Below are positions 1 to 7,641 of a stretch of DNA of 17,765 nt, in pieces. Each line of letters starts with the position of its first letter. Within the stretch, counting starts at the first letter, position 1. Origin of the DNA: an uncultured Eubacteriales bacterium (GTDB lineage Bacteria; Bacillota; Clostridia; Oscillospirales; Acutalibacteraceae); NCBI GenBank assembly GCA_948762645.1, contig CAQBRY010000003.1:1-17765 (forward strand), written 5' to 3'. Made by a program: the position numbers and the translations under genes. The notes under the pieces are model-generated. The model worked only from the letters and a program-made list of their open reading frames with translations. It made no database searches and had not been told where the DNA came from.

Positions 1-64
1 TCAGTATTAGGCATTTCATAATTTATCACTTTAAAATTGCCACTTAGTGAATTTTTATGAATTT

Positions 65-430
65 TTAGCCGTATTCAAATCCACGTTCTAAATACCATTT
101 TTTATTTGTTGTTTGAGGAATTTTATCATAAAATATACGCCATTCTTCCCATTTCTCTTTCAAATATTCAATATTGTTAGAACTAAATCTACGTTCTATT
201 ACAGTATCATCTGCTCCCGAAATAACAAAAATAGTTTCACCATTTCCATTATCCTACCAAGTAATTGTTAAATATACAGAAACAAGATGTTTAGGATAAG
301 TAGGATACCAATTATCATTAACTTTTACCATTTTACTTAAAGTATATTTATCATGAAATTCTTGACGTAATCGTTGTTTTTCTTTTTTTATTTCTCTTTT
401 ATTTTTCTTTTTTAATTTATTTTCTTTCAT
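65..430 (-). pseudogene. Small phage protein interrupted by an in-frame TAG
   Basis: Reading starts at the ATG at 430, behind an AGGA ribosome binding site, and runs 58 codons to a TAG at 254-256. The same frame then continues for 62 sense codons to a TAA at 65-67. The two parts read as one coherent protein of about 121 residues: a very basic, Lys/Arg-rich N-terminus, then strands around VYLTITW-(TAG)-DNGNGETIFVIS, then a Trp- and Tyr-rich C-terminus ending WYLERGFEYG. A TTG upstream at 457 is in frame but lies inside the predicted promoter, so the ATG is preferred. The simplest explanation is a recent nonsense mutation (for example CAG to TAG). Amber suppression or readthrough would give the full protein. 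I do not recognise the family. It has its own promoter and lies beyond a strong hairpin, so it is probably a transcription unit separate from the tail genes. Confidence 0.55.
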
Positions 431-446
431 AACAGTCCTACAATGA

Positions 447-474
447 TTTATAGTCAAATAATATTAATTGACAA
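447..474 (-). promoter_or_regulatory. Sigma-A-like promoter for the 65-430 gene
   Basis: On the minus strand TTGTCA (474-469) is followed after 16 bases by TATAAA (452-447), each one mismatch from consensus. The predicted start near 440 leaves a leader of about ten bases that keeps the AGGA ribosome binding site before the ATG at 430. It sits just after the hairpin at 504-545, the usual terminator-then-promoter arrangement. Confidence 0.5.
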
Positions 475-503
475 CCGTTAAATTAAAAATGAATTAATTA
501 ATT

Positions 504-545
504 AACGTGGAAAAATATATTTGAAAAATTATATTCTTCCACGTT
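504..545 (-). terminator. Long 16-bp hairpin ending the tail-gene transcript
   Basis: AACGTGGAAGAATATA pairs with TATATTTTTCCACGTT around a 10-base loop on the minus strand. The one imperfect position is a G-U wobble in minus-strand RNA but would be an A-C mismatch in plus-strand RNA, which fits function in minus transcripts. It follows the last small ORF of the tail cluster. The sequence after the stem is AT-rich but lacks a clean U-run, so it could be an RNA processing site rather than an intrinsic terminator. Confidence 0.5.
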
Positions 546-550
546 TCATA

Positions 551-640
551 TTAAAAAGAGTTTTCTGCTACTCTTAAGCCTCGATACCCAGTTAAGATAT
601 CTAAATTATTTTCTCTGGATGTTTCCATAAGTAAGTCCAT
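551..640 (-). CDS. Possible 29-residue ORF or gene remnant
   Basis: An ATG at 640 lies nine bases after AGGTGA and opens a 29-codon frame ending in TAA at 551. Its C-terminus reads DILTGYRGLRVAENSF. The segment YRGLRVA recalls the last strand of formylglycine-generating-enzyme/C-type-lectin-like domains (commonly GFRVAR), so it may be the surviving end of a longer protein. The frame is closed upstream by TAG and TGA, so no larger gene is present here. It starts 15 bases after the previous stop and ends just before the hairpin at 504-545. It may be a genuine tiny gene, a remnant or chance. The domain resemblance is from memory of the family only. Confidence 0.3.
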   Translation of the reverse strand: MDLLMETSRENNLDILTGYRGLRVAENSF

Positions 641-654
641 AAGTTTTATATCAC

Positions 655-891
655 CTATCTATAACCTGGTTCATACCGAACAATATTACCATTATCATCC
701 ATCTTCCAACCATTTGCAATAACTAAATGTCCAACTTTACCATTTTCACCGGGTTTATAAATTAATCCTGTATTTGGACATGCAATATCATTAATCATAT
801 TTTCAATTCCAGGAGTTTCATCAGTACCTTCTGCTTCAATAGCCAATCTAATTTTATTTTCCAAATTAGGAATATCTTTTACATTATACAT
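655..891 (-). CDS. Small protein of the tail cluster, function unknown
   Basis: The 78-residue frame starts at ATG 891, eight bases after a GGAGG site. A TTG at 906 is in frame but lies within the ribosome binding site itself, so it is not used. The protein is acidic and contains IACPNTGLIYKPGENGKVGHL and NGWKMDDNGNIVRYEPG, which look like short beta hairpins. It ends in TAG, with a TAA three codons further in the same frame. It sits 23 bases after the stop of the preceding gene and is the penultimate ORF of the tail cluster. I do not recognise a family. An accessory fibre or chaperone-like role is only a guess from position. Confidence 0.75.
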   Translation of the reverse strand: MYNVKDIPNLENKIRLAIEAEGTDETPGIENMINDIACPNTGLIYKPGENGKVGHLVIANGWKMDDNGNIVRYEPGYR

Positions 892-914
892 ATTTTTTTC
901 CTCCAATATATTTA

Positions 915-1205
915 TTAAATTTCTGCTGATTTTAAAGAGTTACCACCATCAATATCTTTCTTATCTAAAATATTAACACCTAATGAATCGCCACCATCAT
1001 ATTCTGAGTTTAATAAAAAGTCTTGCATTGTTATATATTCTGCATCATTTTCAAAACTACTAATTTTACTGGGAAAATTATTTATTTTATATCTTTCTTG
1101 CTCTGTAATATGTATATTACTATTATTTGTATGTGTTGATATTAAATTTATAAGTATATTCTTAACAAATGTTAATCCTGTTAAATCAAGAAATTTAGTT
1201 TTCAT
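915..1205 (-). CDS. Small modular tail protein
   Basis: The frame can be opened further upstream, but the ATG at 1205 is preferred because AGGTGGTGA precedes it and the upstream part would overlap the previous gene. The 96-residue product begins with KFLDLTGLTFVKNILINLI, a form of the 'YLDxxGL' amphipathic helix that opens many fibre proteins of gut and Firmicutes phages and also opens the 1228-2226 protein. Next comes HTNNSNIHITEQERYKIN, the short 'H-x-N-x-x-x-H-[VI]-T' motif found twice in the 1109-residue fibre. The C-terminus carries YDGGDS and IDGGNS, related 'DGG' elements. It is probably a small virion-associated protein built from standard tail modules; its partner is unknown. Confidence 0.75.
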   Translation of the reverse strand: MKTKFLDLTGLTFVKNILINLISTHTNNSNIHITEQERYKINNFPSKISSFENDAEYITMQDFLLNSEYDGGDSLGVNILDKKDIDGGNSLKSAEI

Positions 1206-1227
1206 AATAAAAAAATCACCACCTATT

Positions 1228-2226
1228 TTAAGATGTGACACCAAACAAAGCATTAATTTCACTTTCGGTAATAGCTTCATATCCATTACCAATTTTTTCT
1301 TCAACTGCATTCATTCTATTATCCATAGCAGTATTAAGACCATCTGCATAGGTCTTAGCGTTGGTTTCTGCTGTTGAAGCAGCACCAGCAGAATCAAAGG
1401 CAGCTTTTGCATCGGCGGCTAATTTTGCTAAAGTAACATTTGCATCAGCAATTTTAACAGTAGTTACAGCATTATCAGCTAATTCAGTAGTTCCAACACT
1501 ACCAGAAACAATTGTAGCACTAATTTCTCTTGTAGTTGGATTAATAGCAAGTTGAATTTGTGTTGCATTTTCTTCAACAATATAAATATCTACTAAAGTT
1601 CCGACATTAATAAATAATGCTTCTTCTTGATTTGCAATTACTAATTTAATATATGTCCCTGCTTCTTGACCTTCGGGATTTTTAACTACAGAACCACTAC
1701 TAACAACAAGATCTTTAGGAATATCAATAGTTCCAATTAATACTCCACCTTGTTTAATAGTATAAGATTTTAGAACACCGTCAGTAGTAACATCAGTAGT
1801 AATTGTAATTACTCCAGCTTCTCCACCAGCAGCTATAGCTGTTTTTACTTCATTAACTGCACTTACAAGATCTGTTTTTGCTGTAGTGTTTAATTGACTA
1901 ATATCACCAATTTCAGTTTTTGTTGCAATATCAGATAAAGCAACATTAGAATCTACAACAATTCCACCTTCACCAATAATAACTAAATTATCTTTTGTAG
2001 CATTTTGAATTTTTTCGATAAATCCGGTTAAATCTTGTTCTGGTAAAATCATCATAAAATCTGGTGTAGTACCGGGAGTTTCAGATTTATAAAAATTTAA
2101 TGTTCTTGTATCTTTATCAAATTTAAAACTTTTTAATGCTTTTGCATCACCATCAGTAATACTTTTTTTAATTAAAGTATCATATATTTGCAATCCTGCT
2201 ATATCTAAATATTTATTTTTTGCCAT
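1228..2226 (-). CDS. Tail fibre-like structural protein
   Basis: A 332-residue protein starts at ATG 2226 after GGGGAGG. The N-terminus KYLDIAGLQIYDTLIKK matches the 'YLDxxGL' helix motif. Around residues 105-125 is ISQLNTTAKTDLVSAVNEV, a linker common in phage tail fibres. The centre (residues about 130-210) has the beta-rich pattern with IDIPKDLVVSSGSVV and YIKLVIANQEEALFINV that I recall from many gut-phage structural proteins. Residues about 235-270 form repeated 'TTELADNAVTTVKIADANVTLAKLA' type strands, typical of fibre shafts. The Ala-rich end AETNAKTYADGLNTAMDNRM suggests a trimeric coiled coil. The last residues, TESEINALF, match a C-terminal motif in two neighbouring proteins. Likely a trimeric fibre or baseplate decoration; the receptor is unknown. 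Confidence 0.8.
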   Translation of the reverse strand: MAKNKYLDIAGLQIYDTLIKKSITDGDAKALKSFKFDKDTRTLNFYKSETPGTTPDFMMILPEQDLTGFIEKIQNATKDNLVIIGEGGIVVDSNVALSDIATKTEIGDISQLNTTAKTDLVSAVNEVKTAIAAGGEAGVITITTDVTTDGVLKSYTIKQGGVLIGTIDIPKDLVVSSGSVVKNPEGQEAGTYIKLVIANQEEALFINVGTLVDIYIVEENATQIQLAINPTTREISATIVSGSVGTTELADNAVTTVKIADANVTLAKLAADAKAAFDSAGAASTAETNAKTYADGLNTAMDNRMNAVEEKIGNGYEAITESEINALFGVTS

Positions 2227-2241
2227 ATTTCCTCCCCTTTA

Positions 2242-2547
2242 CTATATAAATAAAGCTTCAATTTCTTCTTTAGTAATACTTTCTATATCAGTTTCTATAT
2301 CACCTGTATTAATTATATTATATTCTGATATTGTATCATCCCATATATAAATATTTTTTTTAATAACATCTATATATAATATCTCTGAAACCCCAGGTAT
2401 AGGAAAATTAGCTTTTTCAGAAAAAACAATTTCATTAAAAGGGATTTCAGAAGATGAAATTTTGTTTACTATCCATTTTTTAATATTTTCATCATAATAT
2501 TTTAAAATAGGTAATTTTATTAGTTTATCTTCATCCATAATTTCCAT
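2242..2547 (-). CDS. Small tail-module protein with shared C-terminal motif
   Basis: This 101-residue acidic protein starts at ATG 2547 after AAAGGGGGT; a second ATG four codons in is possible. LPILKYYDENIKKWIVNKI is an amphipathic helix like the one opening the 1228-2226 protein. It is followed by FPIPGVSEILYIDVIKKNIYIWD, a short 'P-x-x-G...LYID...YxWD' beta module that occurs in many phage fibre proteins and, in variant form, in the 8467-9180 product. It ends TKEEIEALFI, the same C-terminal motif as two other cluster members. The stop is TAG immediately followed by TAA. It is probably a baseplate or fibre accessory protein; no enzymatic motif is visible. Confidence 0.75.
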   Translation of the reverse strand: MEIMDEDKLIKLPILKYYDENIKKWIVNKISSSEIPFNEIVFSEKANFPIPGVSEILYIDVIKKNIYIWDDTISEYNIINTGDIETDIESITKEEIEALFI

Positions 2548-2558
2548 AAAACCCCCTT

Positions 2559-4280
2559 TTATGTTGCAGAATTTCCAGAATTTAATGAATCTAAATAATT
2601 TACTTTGTAATTACCACTTTCAAGAAAAGTTATTCTTAATTCTGTATCTGAAATATACTCATATTGTGCTTCTGATTCTTTAAAATGTCGCCATGAACCT
2701 ACTAAATCGGCAATTTCTCTAATGTTGTCTAAAATAGTTTTTCCATTTGGGCCATTCTGAGTAATAATTGCTGCAAATCTAATTACTTTTGCTTTATAAT
2801 TATTCCAATCTTCAAGTGGAATTGTACCAAATTGAGCCAAACTCCATCCATTATTCATAAATTCTTGTTTATTGTGAATATCAATATTATCCCAACTACC
2901 AGAATTATAAGTTTGCCATGTTTTTCCATTATCTTTTGACATTGCAAACCTAACATCAAGATTTTCTATATTATGAGTAGAAGTAATACTTTTAATTAAA
3001 GAAATGTCTGAAATACTTACATCTTGATTTTGTTCTATTAAACTACCATTAATATGACCAGAAATAGTAACAGATTCTTTGGACTCTTTTGACATAATTA
3101 AAAATCTGGTATCATCTAATAAGCCATCTCTATTAGTAATAATTAAATTACCATAATCTTTATATGTTAATTCATCTGGTTCTGCTTGATAAGGAAGTAA
3201 TTTCCATTGATTTGTAAAAACAGATTTTGTTGTTCCATCTAAACATTCAGCTCCATCAAAATACTTATAACCATCATTATCTTTTGCTAAAATATATTTA
3301 CCTTCATCTCTACCTAATTCTAATTCAATAAAACCATAAGCTGTCCATGGATTAGTTAAATTTCTATGTGAATCTGTTTCAACAGTTGCGTATCCTCTTG
3401 AAATTTCAGTTATAAGTGACGGATTTATATAAGAAGTTCCACCATAACCACCAGCACTATCACTAGCAGAACCACCAGAATAACCTCCTCCACCACCACC
3501 TCCATTATATGGAGCACCTCCACCACCCCATCCACCATAATGAATTGCAGAAATAGATGAAGTAGGAACCGTACCAGAAAGCAAACTATAAGCTACACCA
3601 TTAGAAGCACTACCACCACCATTATTAGTAAGTCCAGCACCTCCACCTGCTCTATTAGAATCTCCGCCACTAGTTCCTGTTCCATTGGTTACAACTGCAT
3701 CTTTTCCATAATAATTAGTTCCAAAAGATGAATCAAAACAACCACCTCCACCACCGGCAACAAATAAAACATCAACTTTTCTATTTAATGGAGCAAAAGT
3801 ATAAGTTCCTGATGGGTTATCTTTAAGAACAATGGAAGCACCACCACCTCCACCGCCCCAATCATTACCATTATTACACCAGCCACGCATACCGACTAGA
3901 ATATATAAAATATCTCCTTTTTTAAATTTACCTTCTCCAATTAATTTTGCACCACGTCCAGGTCTATTCCCACTTCCAGAAATCGCTCCTGTAGTAGGAT
4001 TAATAGAATACCCTGGTTTCCCTGTTGCACCACCAGCCGCACCACGAACAATAAATTTAATTTTCCCAGAAGATGGTATCTCATATTTTTGCCAACCATA
4101 TCCTATACCAGTTACTTTTCCTGCAAGATTAAAATCAGAAGCATATTGTGAATTAATCCAATTTACTATATTAGATGGAGTATTAACGCTTATATACCCA
4201 TAACTTGTTGGAGAAATTGCGCCTAATCCATTATATTCTCCACCCTGGGCACATGATTTAAATTGTAAAATTTTTGCCAT
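2559..4280 (-). CDS. Glycine-rich tail adhesin, ALK/LTK Gly-rich-like domain
   Basis: A 573-residue protein starts at ATG 4280 behind TTGGAGG. Residues about 80-285 are extremely glycine-rich, with GGGGGGASI, FVAGGGGG, GGWGGGG, GGGGGGGYSGG and GGTSYI arranged between short hydrophobic strands such as KIKFIVRGAAGG and GDILYILVG. This layout closely resembles the glycine-rich domain of ALK/LTK-type receptors and related bacterial and phage domains, in which parallel polyglycine helices form a sandwich. Residues about 290-573 lack glycine runs and contain beta-rich segments such as MSKDNGKTWQTYNSG and IRFAAIITQNG, a possible second binding or capping domain. It lies between the 1109-residue fibre and small tail proteins, so a distal receptor-binding role is likely. 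The plus-strand proline-rich ORF opposite the glycine run is only its shadow. Confidence 0.8.
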   Translation of the reverse strand: MAKILQFKSCAQGGEYNGLGAISPTSYGYISVNTPSNIVNWINSQYASDFNLAGKVTGIGYGWQKYEIPSSGKIKFIVRGAAGGATGKPGYSINPTTGAISGSGNRPGRGAKLIGEGKFKKGDILYILVGMRGWCNNGNDWGGGGGGASIVLKDNPSGTYTFAPLNRKVDVLFVAGGGGGCFDSSFGTNYYGKDAVVTNGTGTSGGDSNRAGGGAGLTNNGGGSASNGVAYSLLSGTVPTSSISAIHYGGWGGGGAPYNGGGGGGGYSGGSASDSAGGYGGTSYINPSLITEISRGYATVETDSHRNLTNPWTAYGFIELELGRDEGKYILAKDNDGYKYFDGAECLDGTTKSVFTNQWKLLPYQAEPDELTYKDYGNLIITNRDGLLDDTRFLIMSKESKESVTISGHINGSLIEQNQDVSISDISLIKSITSTHNIENLDVRFAMSKDNGKTWQTYNSGSWDNIDIHNKQEFMNNGWSLAQFGTIPLEDWNNYKAKVIRFAAIITQNGPNGKTILDNIREIADLVGSWRHFKESEAQYEYISDTELRITFLESGNYKVNYLDSLNSGNSAT

Positions 4281-4296
4281 AATTCCTCCAATCTAT

Positions 4297-7200
4297 TTAT
4301 CCTATATTATCAATATCTTTATAATCATCTAAATTTACATCTACATGAGAATAATAAAAATTAGATACTGTATCTAAATCAGTATCTAATTCTTTTATTG
4401 ATATTGTTAATTTACTTGATTCAGTTATATTTAATAATTTTTCATTATAATTAAACATATCTGGATTATTAACGGTTATAATTATTTTTTGCTGATCTTT
4501 TAAACCTTCAATTTCTCTTAAAATTTCAACTGGCATAAAAGCAAAATATTGATTCGACGAAACTGTTATTTTATATTTTGAACCTTTTACAACTGAAAAA
4601 TATTCCGATTGTAATATATTCATATCACCAACAACAGGTGCTGTATCCTGAGTACCACGTCCCAAAATTTGATATGAACCATCTCTATAAACTGAAATAG
4701 AAGGATAATTTCTTACTCTTGAATCTTCGTAAATAACATATAATGTATTTGCTTCTCCTATTGGTGATAATAAATTTTCATTTAATAAAAATACAACTTT
4801 AACACCAATTTCTACTCCGTCATATGTGAAATTACCAGACACAGATTGACCAATTTTGTCTAAAATTATTTTATTATTATGATTATGAGCAATAGTAACA
4901 GTATTATCAATAGATAATGGTGTAGATGCAGGTTTACCTTGTAAATTACCCCAATCAAATTGTAATGATACTTGACTAGAATCTAATTGACTCCATGAAG
5001 TTCCATTCCATAAATATTGATCACATACCATTGGAATTACTCCAATTGCACTTTTTTGAACATATCCTATATTACCAATTTGATTTCCTGTTGCAGGTAA
5101 ATCAGAAACATTCGTAACAAAATATGCCTTATTCATACCATTCCATTTATCTTTATCAGACTGAGTAACATGAATTATACTATCAGATATATGATTGTCA
5201 TATGAAGTTAAATCAGATATATCTACTTTTGCATCCCAACTATCTTTTTCTGATTGAGTTACATGTTTATTTGTATCATTAATGTGAGTATCTAAATCAG
5301 TTCTCAACCCTGTTTCAATATTTTTTGCTCTTGTTGCTTCAGTATTTACTAATGTAGTTGCAGAATTTAATGTAGCTATATCCTTATTATCAATTTCTGT
5401 TTTAGAATATGTATCAGTTAATGATGCTGGTAAATTCGCAACAGGAACTAAACCATTTTCATCTAATGGAGCATATCCATTAGCTTGTCCTTTTTTACTT
5501 GAATCTTCAGGAGTGAAACCAATAGCTGCAAGTATATCGGCAGATGTTATATTACTACCATAAAAAGCATTTAAATTTCCTAATGGTGTAACTCCATCAC
5601 CAATCACTAATATTTCTCTATTTGTGTCCCAAACAAGTTCTCTTTCTTTAGGAACATATAAATTATCAATTAAATCATTTTTTGATTTTATTTTAACTTC
5701 TATATCATTTCCATTTATAACAGTTAAAGCTTCCCAAATTCCATTGGTATCCCCTATATTTCTTTTTCTGAAATATATTTTTCCATCATCATTTGGTTCA
5801 GGAAAAACAAAACTACCTTTTGGAATTAAATTAATTTCCCACGAAGAACCATTATATAAACCAATTCCTGCCTGACCAACAGAAGCATTAACACAATCCT
5901 CAATTAAAACCCAATTTCCTTTAATTGGATTAGATGGTAAATCTGAAGAATTATCTGTTTTACAAGAACCTAGACATTCAGGAACATTCACATCTTCTCT
6001 TGTCAAACGAGTTATATTTCCACTTGTTAAGTCATATTGAAATGAATCTTTTATTGTAGTCATAATTGAATCTGCAAAAAAATCTTTTTCTGATTTAACT
6101 AATATATCTTCAAAAAATATTAAACTATCTTTTTTATAAAATTCTCCAGGAATATATTCTTTAAGGATTGCTTCTTGTTTTTTTTCAGGAATTTCATACC
6201 ATTGTTTGCCATTTCCAGTATATAGTATTAATTCTGCTTCTATATTTGCACCAGTACCATTTGAAGAAATAATTGTTTCAGTTGAAGAAGATACTATTAA
6301 AATCCCACCATTAGAATCTACTTCTGTAATTTCTACATTTACCCCAGGAAGAGTAGTTTGAATTATTTCTCCTATAGAATAACCAGTTCCTGCTAATGTT
6401 ATATTATATTTATATGTATTTGGTGCAGGTGGCATAAATTCCATTTCTCTACTATTAACTGTCTGTGCTTTAATTTGCCCAAGATTTATATCAATTTCTT
6501 TAATTAATGCCAATGTCCCCAAAGGGCCATAAATAGCTTCATTAATATACATATTTCGAATATCTTCACCATTTTCAAAAACAATATCAGAAATATTCAA
6601 AATATTTATTGCATCAATTTGTTTATTCATATCTTTAGTAGTTTTATAAAGCTTAAACTTATAACTTTCAGCCATTTCTCGAAGATTTCCATTTTTAATA
6701 TCAATATTGATAGATTCTTCAATAGTAGCACCAGTATTATCTGAGATATAATCTTGTAATACACGACCAATTCTTCCATCTGCAAAAACTAATTTATCTT
6801 TAGAAAAAAAAGTACCTTGTTTATAAGGTTTTATTCCTAGTTCTGCTTCTTTATTTAAAATTAATAAATTTCCTAAAGTTATATCATATTCAAAAGAATC
6901 ATTAATTGAATTACCAGAAGTATCATCTGCAATAAAATCATTCATTACTCTTGCAATTAAATCTCCATTATATATAAGAGTATCTTTAGAATATGTATTG
7001 CTCTGAGCATATTCATTCATAATATGAACATGATCAGTATTAATTACACTAATTTTATTGTTTTTAACATCATCTTCAAAAGATTCTTGGATTGTAAAGC
7101 CTATAGTGTTATCAGATTTATAATTATCTTTTACTCTAGCAATTTTATCATTTAAATAAACTAAAGTATTTTTTTTGTAATTTTCATTTTGAATATATTC

Positions 7201-7626
7201 AATTACTTTAGATCCTTCATCATCTATAATAGGAATTAAATTACTATTAAGTAAATCTAAAGTAAAACTATCACTTACATCTATTTGTGTATTATCAGAA
7301 GTAAAATCATTATTAACAACATATAGTTTTTTATCTCTTAATATAATATCGTTTTCTTTATATAATGTGTTTTGAATATATTCTTTAAATTTTTCTTTAT
7401 TTATATTTGAATCAATATTAAAAATTTCCCATTTTCCAAGTACAGAATCAATGGTATTAGTTGACTTAAATACATAAAATTTTTCTGTTTCTTTATTATA
7501 TACTAAAATTCCATCATAAATAATTGAGTCAGGTGTATTTACCATGTCATTAATAGTATTATAAACAAAACGGGAATCTAAAGGTTTCTTTCCAAAATAT
7601 TGAAAATTATCTGCTAATAAAATCAT
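4297..7626 (-). CDS. Large repeat-rich tail fibre/adhesin (1109 aa)
   Basis: The ATG at 7626 follows AAGGGGATT. Four related repeats of about 55 residues occupy residues 82-318, and a fifth lies at 489-543. Each reads roughly 'Y-x(5)-Y-x-K-[DN]-x-L-[IV]-[YF]...RV-x(2)-D-[YF]-x-[SA]-D-[ND]-T...SF-x-x-D-x(2)-x-G-N-[LI]', a carbohydrate-binding-like beta unit. Residues about 648-690 (ELVWDTNREILVIGDGVTPLGNL) match the 'GDGVTPLG' module known from phage tropism-determinant N-termini. GYAPLDENGLVPVANLP (717-733) is a common fibre linker. Two copies of an HVTQSxKDxW unit (about 780-830) flank a probable coiled coil. The C-terminal 280 residues are beta-rich. It is the largest gene of the cluster and presumably the main fibre or its tip-bearing shaft. 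No catalytic motif was seen. Confidence 0.85.
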   Translation of the reverse strand: MILLADNFQYFGKKPLDSRFVYNTINDMVNTPDSIIYDGILVYNKETEKFYVFKSTNTIDSVLGKWEIFNIDSNINKEKFKEYIQNTLYKENDIILRDKKLYVVNNDFTSDNTQIDVSDSFTLDLLNSNLIPIIDDEGSKVIEYIQNENYKKNTLVYLNDKIARVKDNYKSDNTIGFTIQESFEDDVKNNKISVINTDHVHIMNEYAQSNTYSKDTLIYNGDLIARVMNDFIADDTSGNSINDSFEYDITLGNLLILNKEAELGIKPYKQGTFFSKDKLVFADGRIGRVLQDYISDNTGATIEESINIDIKNGNLREMAESYKFKLYKTTKDMNKQIDAINILNISDIVFENGEDIRNMYINEAIYGPLGTLALIKEIDINLGQIKAQTVNSREMEFMPPAPNTYKYNITLAGTGYSIGEIIQTTLPGVNVEITEVDSNGGILIVSSSTETIISSNGTGANIEAELILYTGNGKQWYEIPEKKQEAILKEYIPGEFYKKDSLIFFEDILVKSEKDFFADSIMTTIKDSFQYDLTSGNITRLTREDVNVPECLGSCKTDNSSDLPSNPIKGNWVLIEDCVNASVGQAGIGLYNGSSWEINLIPKGSFVFPEPNDDGKIYFRKRNIGDTNGIWEALTVINGNDIEVKIKSKNDLIDNLYVPKERELVWDTNREILVIGDGVTPLGNLNAFYGSNITSADILAAIGFTPEDSSKKGQANGYAPLDENGLVPVANLPASLTDTYSKTEIDNKDIATLNSATTLVNTEATRAKNIETGLRTDLDTHINDTNKHVTQSEKDSWDAKVDISDLTSYDNHISDSIIHVTQSDKDKWNGMNKAYFVTNVSDLPATGNQIGNIGYVQKSAIGVIPMVCDQYLWNGTSWSQLDSSQVSLQFDWGNLQGKPASTPLSIDNTVTIAHNHNNKIILDKIGQSVSGNFTYDGVEIGVKVVFLLNENLLSPIGEANTLYVIYEDSRVRNYPSISVYRDGSYQILGRGTQDTAPVVGDMNILQSEYFSVVKGSKYKITVSSNQYFAFMPVEILREIEGLKDQQKIIITVNNPDMFNYNEKLLNITESSKLTISIKELDTDLDTVSNFYYSHVDVNLDDYKDIDNIG

Positions 7627-7641
7627 AATTCAAATCCCCTT

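Noticed and set aside
1..19. Start of another minus-strand gene at the left edge (ATG at 19 or 14)
   Set aside because: Only four to six codons are visible and the preceding GTGAT is a weak ribosome binding site.
551..906. Diversity-generating retroelement target
   Set aside because: No reverse transcriptase, template repeat or adenine-biased variable repeat is visible.
1361..1555. Plus-strand Ala/Val-rich open frame
   Set aside because: Shadow of the fibre gene's alanine-rich coding sequence, no start signal.
3832..4203. Proline-rich open frame on the plus strand
   Set aside because: It is the antisense of the glycine codons of the adhesin gene and has no ribosome binding site.
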